DNA of 64,000 nt from Terriglobia bacterium (GCA_009841225.1 VXMF01000036.1:195825-259824), one strand, 5' to 3'; positions 26,501 to 35,497 are shown, counted from the first letter of the stretch. Program-made: numbers and translations. The notes: generated by a model not told the origin, from the letters alone.

Positions 26501-27172
26501 GACAAGATCGATCGACTTGGCCCGGTCAACGTCCTCGCCCGGCGGGAATACGAGGAGGTGTCCGAGCGGAAGCTATTCCTCGAGACGCAGCAGCAGGACC
26601 TGCTGGATTCGATCCGCAACACGCGCGAGGCCATCCGGGAAATCGACACTGCCAGCCGCGAGCGTTTCGAGGCCGCGTTCGAAGCGATCAATCACAATTT
26701 CCGGCGGGTGTTCGCAACACTGTTCGGCGGCGGCATTGGCGAGCTCAGACTGTCCGACCCAGCGGACGCCGATGGCTCCGGGATCGAAATTGTCGCACAG
26801 CCTCCTGGCAAGCGCTTGCAGAACATAGCCCTGCTCTCTGGCGGCGAGAAGTCGCTCACCGTCATGGCGCTATTGCTGGCGACGTTCCGCTACCAGCCCA
26901 GCCCGTTCTGCGTCTTGGACGAGGTGGACTCGCAGTTGGACGAGGCCAACACCATACGGCTGCGGGGCCTGATCCAAGAAATGGCTCCCGAGACCCAGTT
27001 CATCGTGATCACTCACTCCAAGACCATGATGGAGGCGGCCGAGGCGCTCTATGGCGTCACGATGGGCGAGGCGGGGGTTTCAAAGCTGGTCTCGGTGCGC
27101 ATGGCCGGAAGCAGGATCGCAGAAATGCCGCAAGCGGTGGGAGCGCACGACCAAGAAGCAGTCGTGGCGTGA
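23504..27172 (+). CDS. smc: Chromosome segregation ATPase SMC
   Basis: This is a 1222-residue cytoplasmic SMC protein, close to the family's usual size. The N-terminal head has Walker A GPNGCGKS (33-40) and QYILNGKSVRLRD...LFLGTGLG. Two long coiled-coil arms (about 165-500 and 690-1010) flank a hinge (about 510-660: YGAEAVKDIF...FSPLGVLADFL). The C-terminal head has the ABC signature LSGGEKSL (about 1111), Walker B FCVLDEVDSQLDEAN (about 1135) and the FIVITHSKTMM switch. It dimerises, works with ScpA/ScpB and condenses and segregates origins. ScpAB genes are not adjacent. A GGAGG ribosome-binding site precedes the ATG, and pheA follows after 110 nt. Confidence 0.97.
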   Translation: MLRLKQIDLVGFKSFCTREHLKFAGNGLAAVVGPNGCGKSNICDAVSWVLGEQSAKSLRGGRMHDVIFAGTRHRKPAGMAKVTLTLHDPDHTLERLFPRNGRSGAPKVPASPTPGEIAVTRKLFSNGTSQYILNGKSVRLRDVQDLFLGTGLGPNHYAIIEQGRIGQLLTARSLDRRAFVEEAAGVTRFKSRRKLAELKLANTELNLERVHDILQEVARQANSLKRQAERAQRYETYREQLREALSLVFAGQYRRLESSRATLESETALAKQRLASVSDETRELESEFSGKREREQEWEAQLEVERAELSDLRIDEERMRERIQQQTRTISDNAARQQRATEDLETASSRVDALEAGVHRERHDVSELEGAASALRHKLETKEVECSAQQSSLADTHAEQEACRVRMLDSLNALSDTKGRLGKLDETLAGCDTRLEHARSSSAAAESGIASATTRREALLAQAAKMTDALGELRARRDALRVAVEQGMSSLGSLRKAAEGQRAERSALAARRDSVHEMLQHRAYGAEAVKDIFDALEREPAEGFSPLGVLADFLEVDAGYERVAEQFLAEELEHVVVGNWAEAARGAQLVRDEFGGRAAFLLVQREVDGEPPAPPELESAVRLTDHIRLVARGSAAVPALLPKLRDAFLAEDQATAERLAGLHPDLYFVLADGTWYRGPVVQAGRKSSSGPLVLKQQLRELAPALQRAEQALAQAEQDIESAEDAVRRDRGELETVMASLQDTEKEALAVQHEVSRSESVVADLQQQAQEAAADIDRLEAERSSAEGDRERALDDRTRLEGEYSGARARSADLAEQAQARQAVLASLQEERTTLRTEAAAMDERLRSGINSVRRAEAALADQRHRAKDLQDQIQRWTDESRELAESNRTLDEQVVGAGKRRETLQAQISETSDSLKESRARTGALMEAIRDQRADVEAARERCSAKEVALARLQSDLEHLESSCAAELDQPIAEVAERAPEALSEGDLRQAEERHRSIRDKIDRLGPVNVLARREYEEVSERKLFLETQQQDLLDSIRNTREAIREIDTASRERFEAAFEAINHNFRRVFATLFGGGIGELRLSDPADADGSGIEIVAQPPGKRLQNIALLSGGEKSLTVMALLLATFRYQPSPFCVLDEVDSQLDEANTIRLRGLIQEMAPETQFIVITHSKTMMEAAEALYGVTMGEAGVSKLVSVRMAGSRIAEMPQAVGAHDQEAVVA

Positions 27173-27223
27173 GGCCTCTCCGAACCCGCAAGGCTGGCTT
27201 CCGCGCTTGCCTGGGTTGCCCCC

Positions 27224-27229
27224 TATAAT
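27224..27229 (+). promoter_or_regulatory. Candidate -10 box TATAAT for pheA
   Basis: A perfect TATAAT lies in the smc-pheA gap, 53 nt before the pheA ATG. The best upstream partner is a weak TTCCGC with a 19-nt spacer. It suggests that pheA can be transcribed independently of smc. Confidence 0.4.
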
Positions 27230-27282
27230 CGTGTGCGGCGCGGCACTGCGCAACGCTCCCTGACCGCGATCCCAAGAAGCGC

Positions 27283-28131
27283 ATGAGTCAAACACGAGTG
27301 GCATTCCAAGGGGCGCGCGGGGCCTTCAGCGAGCAGGCTAGCAAGCAGATCCTAGCGGGCAGGGAACTGTCGTTCCAGCCGTGCGAGAAGTTCTTCGAGG
27401 TCTTCGAGCGGTTGCGCGACGCCACCGTCGACTACGCCGTCGTCCCAGTCGAGAACACCCTGCACGGTTCAGTGCATGAGAACTATGACCACCTGCTGAA
27501 CTACCGCCCCGAGATCTTGGCCGAGACCCACGTGCGCATCGTCCACAACCTGATCGGGCGGCCTGAGGCCTCTCGCTCCCAAATCAAGCGGGCGATCTCC
27601 CATCCGGTGGCGCTGGCACAGTGCTTGGACTTCTTCCGCCGCAACCCCGGCATCAGCGCCGAGACACACTACGACACCGGCGGGAGCGTGAAGACGGTCA
27701 TGGACGGAGACGACCCGAGCTTGGGGGCGGTGGCTTCGGCGGCGGCTGCAGAGTACTATGGCGCGAAGATCATCGAGACCTCGATCGAGGATAATCCGGA
27801 GAACTACACGCGGTTCTTCCTGCTCGGCCGCGAGTCCTCGCCGGCCGAGTCCGGCGACGCTCGCAAGACTTCCCTCGTATTCATCACCAAGAATGTGTCC
27901 GGGGCTCTCTTCAAGTGCATGAGCGCCTTCGCGCTGCGGGACATCAATCTGACCAAGATCGAATCGCGTCCGCTGAAGGGCCGTCCGTTCGAATACTGCT
28001 TCTACGTCGATATCCTGGCTTCGCCGCGGGAAGAGAATTGCGCTAACGCTATGGCGCACCTAGCCGAGGTAACCGAGTTCCTGGCGGTGCTGGGTTCCTA
28101 CGAGCCTGCTAGTGTGCCGGGCGGGAATTGA
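27283..28131 (+). CDS. pheA: Prephenate dehydratase
   Basis: This is a 282-residue monofunctional prephenate dehydratase, converting prephenate to phenylpyruvate in phenylalanine biosynthesis. The catalytic domain (1-185) starts with VAFQGARGAFSEQAS, contains the PVENTLHGSVHENYDHLL active-site region, and has the catalytic Thr in NYTRFFLLG (T176). A C-terminal ACT domain (about 195-275) has the phenylalanine-binding signature IESRPLKGRPFEYCFYVD, so feedback inhibition by Phe is expected. There is no chorismate mutase domain, unlike the enterobacterial P-protein. It is co-directional with smc. Confidence 0.95.
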   Translation: MSQTRVAFQGARGAFSEQASKQILAGRELSFQPCEKFFEVFERLRDATVDYAVVPVENTLHGSVHENYDHLLNYRPEILAETHVRIVHNLIGRPEASRSQIKRAISHPVALAQCLDFFRRNPGISAETHYDTGGSVKTVMDGDDPSLGAVASAAAAEYYGAKIIETSIEDNPENYTRFFLLGRESSPAESGDARKTSLVFITKNVSGALFKCMSAFALRDINLTKIESRPLKGRPFEYCFYVDILASPREENCANAMAHLAEVTEFLAVLGSYEPASVPGGN

Positions 28132-28335
28132 ATTCTGCAAGGACGGGACGACCCTTGCCGCAGTGGCCGAGCCATTGCTGTCCCTATGTCGTTCCAGGCA
28201 TTTCGGTTCTGGAGGTTCCGTTCCCGGAACCCGGGCCTCGTATCGGAACTGGCTGTCCGGGCGGGCTAGTGTACGGTAGTACCGAATCGACCGGCGTCCC
28301 GCAGGCAAGCTCCGCGTCGACTGAGAATCCAGCCC

Positions 28336-29760
28336 ATGCGCCAGGTCAACGCCATCGTCGCGGCCTTGGCTTGCGGGGCCCTGGCTTGCGGTCCCGGCGA
28401 CAGCGCTACCGACCGCACGTCTGGAAGGAAGCCCAATATCGTCCTCATCATGGCGGACGACCTAGGGGCGGAAACGCTCGGCTGCTATGGAAATACGGTC
28501 CACTCGACCCCGCGCCTGGACCAGATGGCGATGGAAGGCGCGCGCTTCGAGAACGCATTCGCGACTCCAGTGTGTAGCCCCACCAGGGCGATGATCCTGA
28601 CCGGCCTCCATCCGAACAGGACTGGCGTATTGGAACGTCTCGACAGTCCTCTCGACACCGAGAGGAACAACCGCCTCCCCACGCACCTACCGACCTTCGC
28701 GCGCCTGTTTCGGGCTGCCGGATACGTCACCGCCATCGCTGGGAAGTGGCACCTGGGCGACTTCCAAGCCCATCCCGATCAGCCGGCGTCGCATGGCTTT
28801 GACGAGCACTGCCTATGGGTGCAGTACTGGGACGGCGAGCGACGCAGTCGATACTACGGCCCCCACAACTGGGAAGACGGAACGTATCGGGTTCATGGCG
28901 AAGAGACCTTCGGGCCGGACTACTACAGCGACTTCCTGATCGACTTCATCGAACGCAATCAGGACCGCCCGTTCCTGGCCTACTATCCGATGAATCTGAT
29001 TCACGGCCCCCTCGTCGAACCACCGGGGCTGAAGGCTCTCGCCGAGAGCAAATTCCCCGACGACCTCGGATCGAACGAGCGGCGAGCAGGACACATGATC
29101 ACGTACATGGACGCAATCGTCGGCAAGTTTCTGGACAAGATCGAGGAACTCGATCTAGACGAAGACACTCTGATCGTGTTCACAGGCGACAACGGCACTG
29201 CCGGCAATCTGGAGAACCGACTCGGCACGTTCAGGCTCATGGGCGGCAAGCGGACCATGAACGAGGCCGGAACGCGGGTGCCGTTGATCGCGCGCTGGCC
29301 GGGGACGGTGCCCGCTGGTACCCGCGATGCATTCTTCTCGCTTCTGGACGTGATGCCCACGTTGAGTGCCCTGGCACGGATCCCAGTGGGGCATCCCGTC
29401 GACGGCATGGACCTGTCCCATTCCCTCCTGGGCAAGCCCGGCAAGGATCGGGAGTATTTCTCGATGGCGTTCGAGGGGGATGTGTATTTCGTTCGAGACA
29501 AACGCTTTCGGCTTCACGAAGACGGGCGCCTGTACGATATCCCGGTGTCCGGCAACGTAACGCGCTACAGCATGGAGTCCCTAGTTGGCAAGTCGAGCCA
29601 TGCGGATGCGCGGGAACGACTCCAGGCGCGTCTGGAATCGCATATGAGGATCCGCAAGACCGACGAATCGTACAGCATTGTTCCGTTCGGGACCGGCGGT
29701 GACCGGTTCAAGAACGCCCAAGATGCTGCCGGCCAGTCCGAGACTGATGCGCCGCGGTAG
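28336..29760 (+). CDS. Sulfatase (formylglycine type), predicted lipoprotein
   Basis: This is a 474-residue arylsulfatase-like enzyme. The N-terminus is a lipoprotein signal with lipobox ALAC (Cys18). Metal-binding PNIVLIMADDLGAETLGCYG follows, then the sulfatase signature CSPTR at 80-84 (C80 to be oxidised to formylglycine, R84 conserved) with AMILTG, and KWHLGD as the next conserved element. VFTGDNGTAG supplies the distal metal ligands. The protein is slightly shorter at the C-terminus than many sulfatases. It would remove sulfate from exogenous glycans or aryl sulfates at the cell surface. A second sulfatase follows 64 nt downstream on the same strand. Confidence 0.88.
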   Translation: MRQVNAIVAALACGALACGPGDSATDRTSGRKPNIVLIMADDLGAETLGCYGNTVHSTPRLDQMAMEGARFENAFATPVCSPTRAMILTGLHPNRTGVLERLDSPLDTERNNRLPTHLPTFARLFRAAGYVTAIAGKWHLGDFQAHPDQPASHGFDEHCLWVQYWDGERRSRYYGPHNWEDGTYRVHGEETFGPDYYSDFLIDFIERNQDRPFLAYYPMNLIHGPLVEPPGLKALAESKFPDDLGSNERRAGHMITYMDAIVGKFLDKIEELDLDEDTLIVFTGDNGTAGNLENRLGTFRLMGGKRTMNEAGTRVPLIARWPGTVPAGTRDAFFSLLDVMPTLSALARIPVGHPVDGMDLSHSLLGKPGKDREYFSMAFEGDVYFVRDKRFRLHEDGRLYDIPVSGNVTRYSMESLVGKSSHADARERLQARLESHMRIRKTDESYSIVPFGTGGDRFKNAQDAAGQSETDAPR

Positions 29761-29824
29761 CCGCCCATTCCCGCCATCGCCTAGGGCGCTACGGACGCCA
29801 GAGATCTCGCCTGGGAGATGTCCA

Positions 29825-31366
29825 ATGGCTCGCTGGCTTAGCCCGCGACTGGCCTTGGCCGCCCTGGGGGCGACGCTCGTCTGTGCGGGCTGCGGCGGGA
29901 ACGGCCATGCGGACGCCGCGCTACCCAACATCGTGCTGGTGCTCGCCGACGACATGGGTTACGGAGACGTCGGTGCCTACAACTCCGAGTCGCGCATCCC
30001 GACGCCCAACATGGATCGGCTCGCCGCCGAGGGGGTCCGCTTCACCGACATGCACTCGCCGGATGCGGTCTGCACGCCGTCCCGGTACGGATTACTGACG
30101 GGACGCTACTGCTGGCGCACTCGTCTGCAACGCACGGTGCTGTTCAACTACGAACCGCCCCTGATCGAGCCCGATCGCCTGACGCTTGCATCCCTGCTGA
30201 AGCGCAAGGGTTACCGCACGGGCATGTTCGGCAAGTGGCACTTGGGGCTCGACTTCGCCGTCAAGGAGGGCAAGCACGTCGACTTCGACCGGCCCCTGCC
30301 TTGGTACGCCGGGCCGGACCCGGATCCGGAAGTGGGCGCGAGCATCGATTTCTCAACGCCCGCCTCGGGCGGGCCGACCGACCTGGGCTTCGACGAGGCG
30401 CTTTACACGGCTGGCTGCTCGACCGACCAGGAACCGTTCTGCTTCATCCGGAACGGAGTGTTTCTGGGGATGGAGAACGCCAGCTACCGGCATCCGGCAG
30501 TGAGCTGGCGATCAGGAATGACGGCCGAGAACTGGGTGAACGAGACCGTCGACGTGCGGTTCACGCAAGAGGCTGCCGACTTCATCGCACGGACGCATGA
30601 GAGCGCTTCCGAGACACCATTCTTCGTCTATCTGGCGTTGTCGGCGCCGCACTCGCCGCATCTGGTTCCGGAGTTCGCTGCAGGCAGGAGCGAGGCAGGT
30701 GTCCGCGGAGACATGGTCTGGCTGGTGGACTGGGCGGTCGGCCAGATCATGGACACTCTGGAGCGACTCGGAGTCGCGGAAAGCACCCTGCTGATCGTGA
30801 CCAGCGACAACGGGCCCTTGCGGGGTTCGCTCGAGCCGGGAGCCCGCGAGAGCACGGCGACAGTCTCCAATGGGCACCAGTCCGCGGGTCCGCTGCGCGG
30901 ATTCAAGGGACGGATCTACGAGGGGGGCCACCGCGTCCCGTTCATCGCCCGCTGGCCCCAAAGGATCGATGCCGGCGCCGTCACAGACGAGCCGCGATCA
31001 TTGGTCGACCTGATTGCGACGTTCGCTTCAGTTGTGGGGGAGAAGTTGCCGGACGATGCTGGAGAAGATAGCTTCGACATGCTGGCAGTGCTCGAAGGGT
31101 CCGAGGGCGGCACGGCGCCCCGTCCGGCAATCGTGCATCATTCCGGGGGCGGCGCATTCGGGCTGCGCGACGGGCGATGGAAGATCGTGTTCGGCCGCGG
31201 CGAGCAGGTCGTCCAGTCGATGGAGGGTGCCGGATACCTGTTCGACTTGGAAGCGGACCTGCTCGAAACGACCGACCTGTGGGACGCGCATCCGCTGGTG
31301 GTGGAGCGGCTCACAGCGACGATGGAAGATTTTCGCAGCCAAGGCCGCAGCGTTCCCAGGCGCTGA
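29825..31366 (+). CDS. Sulfatase (formylglycine type), predicted lipoprotein
   Basis: This is a 513-residue arylsulfatase. The start is placed at the ATG at 29825, after GGGAGATG, because it yields a lipoprotein signal with Cys at about 23 (LVCAGC); earlier in-frame starts would overlap the preceding gene. Motifs: PNIVLVLADDMGYGDVGAYN, CTPSR at 83-87 followed by YGLLTGRY, MFGKWHLGLD and VTSDNGPLRGS. It contains the YCWRTRLQ block common in sulfatases annotated as arylsulfatase A. It probably forms an operon with the upstream sulfatase, and the two CxPxR cores differ (CSPTR versus CTPSR), suggesting different substrates (inference). Confidence 0.88.
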   Translation: MARWLSPRLALAALGATLVCAGCGGNGHADAALPNIVLVLADDMGYGDVGAYNSESRIPTPNMDRLAAEGVRFTDMHSPDAVCTPSRYGLLTGRYCWRTRLQRTVLFNYEPPLIEPDRLTLASLLKRKGYRTGMFGKWHLGLDFAVKEGKHVDFDRPLPWYAGPDPDPEVGASIDFSTPASGGPTDLGFDEALYTAGCSTDQEPFCFIRNGVFLGMENASYRHPAVSWRSGMTAENWVNETVDVRFTQEAADFIARTHESASETPFFVYLALSAPHSPHLVPEFAAGRSEAGVRGDMVWLVDWAVGQIMDTLERLGVAESTLLIVTSDNGPLRGSLEPGARESTATVSNGHQSAGPLRGFKGRIYEGGHRVPFIARWPQRIDAGAVTDEPRSLVDLIATFASVVGEKLPDDAGEDSFDMLAVLEGSEGGTAPRPAIVHHSGGGAFGLRDGRWKIVFGRGEQVVQSMEGAGYLFDLEADLLETTDLWDAHPLVVERLTATMEDFRSQGRSVPRR

Positions 31367-31491
31367 CGCCTCGAGCCGCCGGCGGGAACGGGAAGTTCGA
31401 TGACCCGGTCCGTGGAAGGGTGCCCTGATCGTCGCGGCAGGCCCGAATGTCCTTGTTGTAGAAATTGAGTTGGACAAGCCGGCGAGGCTTG

Positions 31492-32337
31492 CTAGTACTG
31501 ACAGGTCGCTGGTTCGGACTTGACGAAGTAGTCCTTATAGTTCTTAGCCTTCGGATCCATGCAGCCTGCTAGGTTGAGCAGCTCGACCTTCCTGAATTCG
31601 ACCGGATGGCTTTCGCTCTGCAGCGAGATGTAGCCACCAGACATCAATGCGCCGTCAGGTTTGTCCTTAGGGTCGTGCCCGTCCACGTTGCCCCCGCCGT
31701 ATTGGGGCATTTCGTACTCCAGGACGAGGTCTCCTTCGACGAAGTGTCGAAACGAGGAACTGCCCAAGACCACGATCTCTGTCCGCACCCACTGCTCGCC
31801 CCGGTAGGTCTTGGACGTCGAGTTCGTGCAGTGGCGCGTCAGCAGTTTGCCGTCGCGCACGACATTTGTTCCGGGCGTGCAGAGATTCGCGGTGGTTCGC
31901 TCGCCCTCCGGCAGCCCCCCTAGCAGCTGGACTTCGATCGAGATGGGGAAAGTCTGGTCCTTGCCCATGGTTTCCGGCGCAGGCGAGTGCAGCATCAGGC
32001 CGCTATTGCGTATGGCCCAGCCCGGTCCCCCCTCAGACTGCTCTCCCACGAAACGGTATTCCACCGCTAGGCGGTAGTAGGAATAGGGATCCTTGTAGAA
32101 GATGTGGCCGAAACGCTCGTTGAACGGTCCGTAGGCTTCGTAGCCGGTCTGCATCGCCCCGTCAACGACTCGGAAAGTGTTGCCGAAGTTCTCGCCGAGC
32201 TCGTGTCCGCGGATCTTGGGCGTCCAGCCATCTAGGTTCTTGCCGTTGAAGAGCTGAATCCAGTCGTCGCTGGTCTGCGCGGTGGCCATCGACGCAAACA
32301 CTGCTGCGATGAGGAAACGCGCGATTCGCAATTGCAT
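31492..32337 (-). CDS. Exported DUF1080 (3-keto-disaccharide hydrolase-like) protein
   Basis: This is a 281-residue protein with a Sec signal peptide (MQLRIARFLIAAVFASMATA). The mature part is a DUF1080 concanavalin-like beta-sandwich: IQLFNGKNLDGWTPKIRG at the start, YYRLAVEYRFVGEQ, GPGWAIRNSGLMLHSPAPET, SIEVQLLGG and GALMSGGYISLQSESHPVEF. DUF1080 members include glycan-processing hydrolases thought to act on 3-keto sugars made by Gfo/Idh/MocA oxidoreductases, two of which are exported in this window. The tail (GCMDPKAKNYKDYFVK) is Cys-containing. It converges with the sulfatase pair. Confidence 0.85.
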   Translation of the reverse strand: MQLRIARFLIAAVFASMATAQTSDDWIQLFNGKNLDGWTPKIRGHELGENFGNTFRVVDGAMQTGYEAYGPFNERFGHIFYKDPYSYYRLAVEYRFVGEQSEGGPGWAIRNSGLMLHSPAPETMGKDQTFPISIEVQLLGGLPEGERTTANLCTPGTNVVRDGKLLTRHCTNSTSKTYRGEQWVRTEIVVLGSSSFRHFVEGDLVLEYEMPQYGGGNVDGHDPKDKPDGALMSGGYISLQSESHPVEFRKVELLNLAGCMDPKAKNYKDYFVKSEPATCQY

Positions 32338-32346
32338 CTTGAGCCA

Positions 32347-32352
32347 AGTATA
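32347..32352 (-). promoter_or_regulatory. Candidate -10 box TATACT for the DUF1080 gene
   Basis: On the minus strand TGGCTATACT precedes the ATG at 32337 with 9 nt between. TGGCTCAAG between box and start is not a ribosome-binding site, consistent with a near-leaderless transcript. Confidence 0.5.
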
Positions 32353-32532
32353 GCCAGACCGGACGACACTCGACGGCAGCGCAGCACTACTTGCCGCAGA
32401 GGGTGCAGCCTGCAGGGCTTGCAGGCGTTCGAGGGCGGAGCGGAGGGCCGGTTGGTGCGGTTTCGCTTCAGGACGGCCGAGCCGGCCAAGTTGGTATCCT
32501 GCTTGAGATCGGGCCAGACCCGCGTTTCACGC

Positions 32533-33831
32533 ATGACCGACTCAGAACGCCACGAACTCTTTCAACTTGTTAACTCCGACTCCGACCCAACTGCCGTCGC
32601 CACGGCCCTGACCTCCCACTTCCAGGCCGAGAGCCTCGCCAGCGGAGCGGCGGTGTCCTCCTACGGCGGAGAGTTCGTCTGGGCGATCAAGTCCGACAGC
32701 CGTCCGCATCTCTACGTGGATGACGAGCCGGCCTCTCCCATGGACCAGCTGCCGGACAATTTGTGGGTACATAGCCGTCGTGTCCGCACCGGCACCTCGC
32801 ACGCCCACTACTACCGCGTCGACAGGGCGGTGCTGGGTGGCAGGCGGTTCGACACTGCCGCCTACGGCGAGGACTCGTACGCGCAGGACGGCGTGCCGCA
32901 GGGCGAGTATTCCGACGAGCTGTTCCACGAGAGCCCGACCTACCGCGGCTGGAAGGTCTCCTACTGGCTCTACGCCTCGCCGGGCGTGGATCCGGCCAAG
33001 CCATCGGCAGTCATGGTGTGGCAGGACGGCCACCGCTTCCTAGAGCGCGACCAGCGCTCGCGGATCGCCGTCGTGGTAGAGAACCTGGTGCACAAGAAGA
33101 AGATCCCTCCCATGGTCTTGGTCTTGATCGCGCCAGGCTACATCGGCAGCCACGACAATTCCTCGTCCTACGCGCCGCGCGCGATCGGGCACATGCGCAG
33201 CCTGCTCTACGACACGTTCAATGACGACTACAACAAGATGGTCGTGGACGAGATCTTTCCGGAAGTGAACAAGACCTACCGCCTGCGGGACGACGGCTAC
33301 AGCCGGGCCATCGGCGGACAGTCTTCCGGCGGCATCTGCTCACTGAACTCGGCTTGGTTCAGGCCCCACGCCTTCAGCCGGGTGCTGTCCCGGATCGGCA
33401 GCTATGCCAGCATCCAGTGGCGCTGGGGGCAGGAGAATCCGTTCGGCGAGTACCCGCTCGGACGCTTCGGGGACCGCGATCCGTGCGAGCCTCTGGACGG
33501 AGGCGAAATCTGGCCGTTCCTGATTCGCAAGCGTGATCGCAAGAACATCCGCATCTGGCTCGAGGACGGCACCTACGACTTGGAGAATGCCCACGGCAGC
33601 TGGCCGCTGCAGAACATCCAACTGGCGAACTCGCTGAAGATGAAGGAGTACGACTTCGAATTCAGCTTCGGCAACGCCCAGCACAGCACCACTTATGGCG
33701 ATGCGGAACTGCCCGCCGCGATGACCTGGCTATGGCGCGACTACGATCCGCTGCTGACGCATCAGACGTTTGTCATGGATCCGGACGAGAAGGACAAGCC
33801 GTACTTCCGCGTCAAGATCTGCAACCGGTGA
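32533..33831 (+). CDS. Enterochelin-esterase-like alpha/beta hydrolase
   Basis: This is a 432-residue protein from the ATG at 32533. The N-terminal about 150 residues form a beta-rich region (VWAIKSDSRPHLYVDDEP, HYYRVDRAVLGGRRFDTAAY) like the immunoglobulin-type domain of Fes esterases. An alpha/beta hydrolase follows: the nucleophile elbow AIGGQSSGG places Ser264 in G-x-S-x-G, and the likely acid and His lie in IWLEDGTYDLEN and FGNAQHSTTYG. No signal peptide is obvious, so it may be cytoplasmic. A piece of a paralogue survives at 37735-37898. It lies tail to tail with the ThDP enzyme gene. Confidence 0.75.
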   Translation: MTDSERHELFQLVNSDSDPTAVATALTSHFQAESLASGAAVSSYGGEFVWAIKSDSRPHLYVDDEPASPMDQLPDNLWVHSRRVRTGTSHAHYYRVDRAVLGGRRFDTAAYGEDSYAQDGVPQGEYSDELFHESPTYRGWKVSYWLYASPGVDPAKPSAVMVWQDGHRFLERDQRSRIAVVVENLVHKKKIPPMVLVLIAPGYIGSHDNSSSYAPRAIGHMRSLLYDTFNDDYNKMVVDEIFPEVNKTYRLRDDGYSRAIGGQSSGGICSLNSAWFRPHAFSRVLSRIGSYASIQWRWGQENPFGEYPLGRFGDRDPCEPLDGGEIWPFLIRKRDRKNIRIWLEDGTYDLENAHGSWPLQNIQLANSLKMKEYDFEFSFGNAQHSTTYGDAELPAAMTWLWRDYDPLLTHQTFVMDPDEKDKPYFRVKICNR

Positions 33832-33856
33832 GGCGTGCGCTCGGCTGCGTCGTCGC

Positions 33857-35497
33857 TCAGAACTTGGAGATTTCAAGCTCCTTCGAGGTGATGAATTCCA
33901 GCAGGGTGGGCACGCCCTGCTCGGTCTTGGCGATGCCGCGCCTGATGGCGGGCACGATCTCGTTGGGGTCTGTGATGCGCTCGCCGTAGCCGCCCAGCGC
34001 ATTGGCGAACTCCGCGTAATTTCCTGAAATGTCGGTGCCGCGATACTTCTCGGTCGCGACTCGCATGACGGGTATTTCGATGGCCATGCAGAAGTTGTTG
34101 GACAGCACGGAGAGGATCGGGATGCGCTCCCGCACCGCCGTCTCGAAGTCCATTCCCGTGAATCCGATGGCCGCGTCTCCCCACCAGTTGATGCAGAGTT
34201 TGTCGGGGTGCTCCAACTTCGCTCCCATCGCTAGCCCGAGCCCGTAGCCCAACTGGGTCGTCTTGCCCCAGCCGATATAGCTCAGCGGCTCGACGCTCTG
34301 CCAGAACGGAGTCAACTGGTCCCGCGGGCTGCCCGCGTCGTGGGTGATGATCGTGTTCTTGATATCGACAGTGGCCGCGAGGTCCCGGATCACCCTGTAG
34401 GGGTTGATCGGGGCATCCGGGCAGTCGAGCTTGGCACTCCAGCGCGACCGCCACGCAGCGTGTTCGGAGGCGATCTCGGCGGTCACTGCGGCCCCCCGCC
34501 CGCGGGGCTGGGCAATTCGCTGGCGCACCTCTTGCAGCAGGGCGGCCAGCGTTAGCCGCGAGTCCCCGACCAAGCCTAGGTCGATCGGGACGTCCTTGTG
34601 CAGGTCAGCGGCATCGATGGTGGCTTGGACCACGGTGGCTCGGCCCAGGTACTTCGGCCATGGGATGCCGAAGCCGGTTTGAGTGAAGCTCGCCCCGATA
34701 CCGAAGACGACATCCGCCTTGGAGAGGAAGGCGTCGAGTTCGGCAGAGTAGGCCCTGCCGCCCGATTGCAGCGAGAGCGGATGCGTTTCCGGGAAGGCAC
34801 TCTTGCCCTCGATGCTGGTGGTGACGGGGGCTTCTAGCAGCTCCGCGAGTGCGCGCAACTCGGGCCACGCCTTGCCGTAGTGCACTCCCTGGCCCGCATA
34901 GATGACAGGCAGCTCGGCTTCCACGAGGATCTTTGCCGCCTCGTGCACGGCCGCCGGGTCGGGAGCGCTGAGCGTTCGGATCGACGGGCGGTAGTTGAGT
35001 TCTCCGGGGAACTCTTCATTGAACAGGTCCCACGGCACTTCCACCATGCACGGGCCGGGCCGTCCGTTCTTGGCCTGGGTGAACGCGCGCCGGATGGCGT
35101 TCGGAACCTCTTGCGCGAGCGTGACCTGCTCGACCGACTTGGTGACGTTCTGGAAGTTCACCAGCGAGCTGAAGTTGGGCTGGACATTCGTGCGCGCCCG
35201 AGTGTAGCCTGCCGGGATCACGACCATCGGGACGGATTCGCTGTAGGCTTGGGCAACCCCGCCGAAGGAGTTCTCGACGCCCGGACCGTGCTGCATCGCG
35301 AACACGCCCACCTTGCCGCCCGAGCTCAGCCGGCCCACGGCATCCACCATGTGCAGGCCCGTGCGCTCCTGGCGCACGATCACGGTACGGATGTCCTCTT
35401 CCGCACACGCCTCCACAACGGGGTTGACCGGGTAGGCGACGAGGCGATCGACGCCTTCCTGCCCGAGCATCTTGGCGATGGCACGCGATACCTTCAC
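33857..35497 (-). CDS. Thiamine-diphosphate-dependent enzyme, acetolactate-synthase-like
   Basis: This is a 546-residue protein starting at GTG. It has the three-domain layout of the acetolactate synthase/benzoylformate decarboxylase superfamily: a Pyr domain (1-170) with the ThDP-activating Glu in VRQERTGLHM (E44) and MQHGPGVENS; a central domain (about 185-320: VIYAGQGVHYGKAWPELRAL); and a PP domain (about 370-546). The ThDP/Mg motif reads WWGDAAIGFTG with the closing SNN 24 residues later, so the normal GDG is GDA. The sequence is not close enough to IlvB to call it biosynthetic; oxalyl-CoA decarboxylase, glyoxylate carboligase or a sulfo-acid enzyme are alternatives. It is monocistronic. 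Confidence 0.75.
   Translation of the reverse strand: MKVSRAIAKMLGQEGVDRLVAYPVNPVVEACAEEDIRTVIVRQERTGLHMVDAVGRLSSGGKVGVFAMQHGPGVENSFGGVAQAYSESVPMVVIPAGYTRARTNVQPNFSSLVNFQNVTKSVEQVTLAQEVPNAIRRAFTQAKNGRPGPCMVEVPWDLFNEEFPGELNYRPSIRTLSAPDPAAVHEAAKILVEAELPVIYAGQGVHYGKAWPELRALAELLEAPVTTSIEGKSAFPETHPLSLQSGGRAYSAELDAFLSKADVVFGIGASFTQTGFGIPWPKYLGRATVVQATIDAADLHKDVPIDLGLVGDSRLTLAALLQEVRQRIAQPRGRGAAVTAEIASEHAAWRSRWSAKLDCPDAPINPYRVIRDLAATVDIKNTIITHDAGSPRDQLTPFWQSVEPLSYIGWGKTTQLGYGLGLAMGAKLEHPDKLCINWWGDAAIGFTGMDFETAVRERIPILSVLSNNFCMAIEIPVMRVATEKYRGTDISGNYAEFANALGGYGERITDPNEIVPAIRRGIAKTEQGVPTLLEFITSKELEISKF

Noticed and set aside
29678..29824. 49-codon extension of the second sulfatase
   Set aside because: It overlaps the end of the preceding sulfatase in another frame and would bury the lipoprotein signal that starts at 29825.
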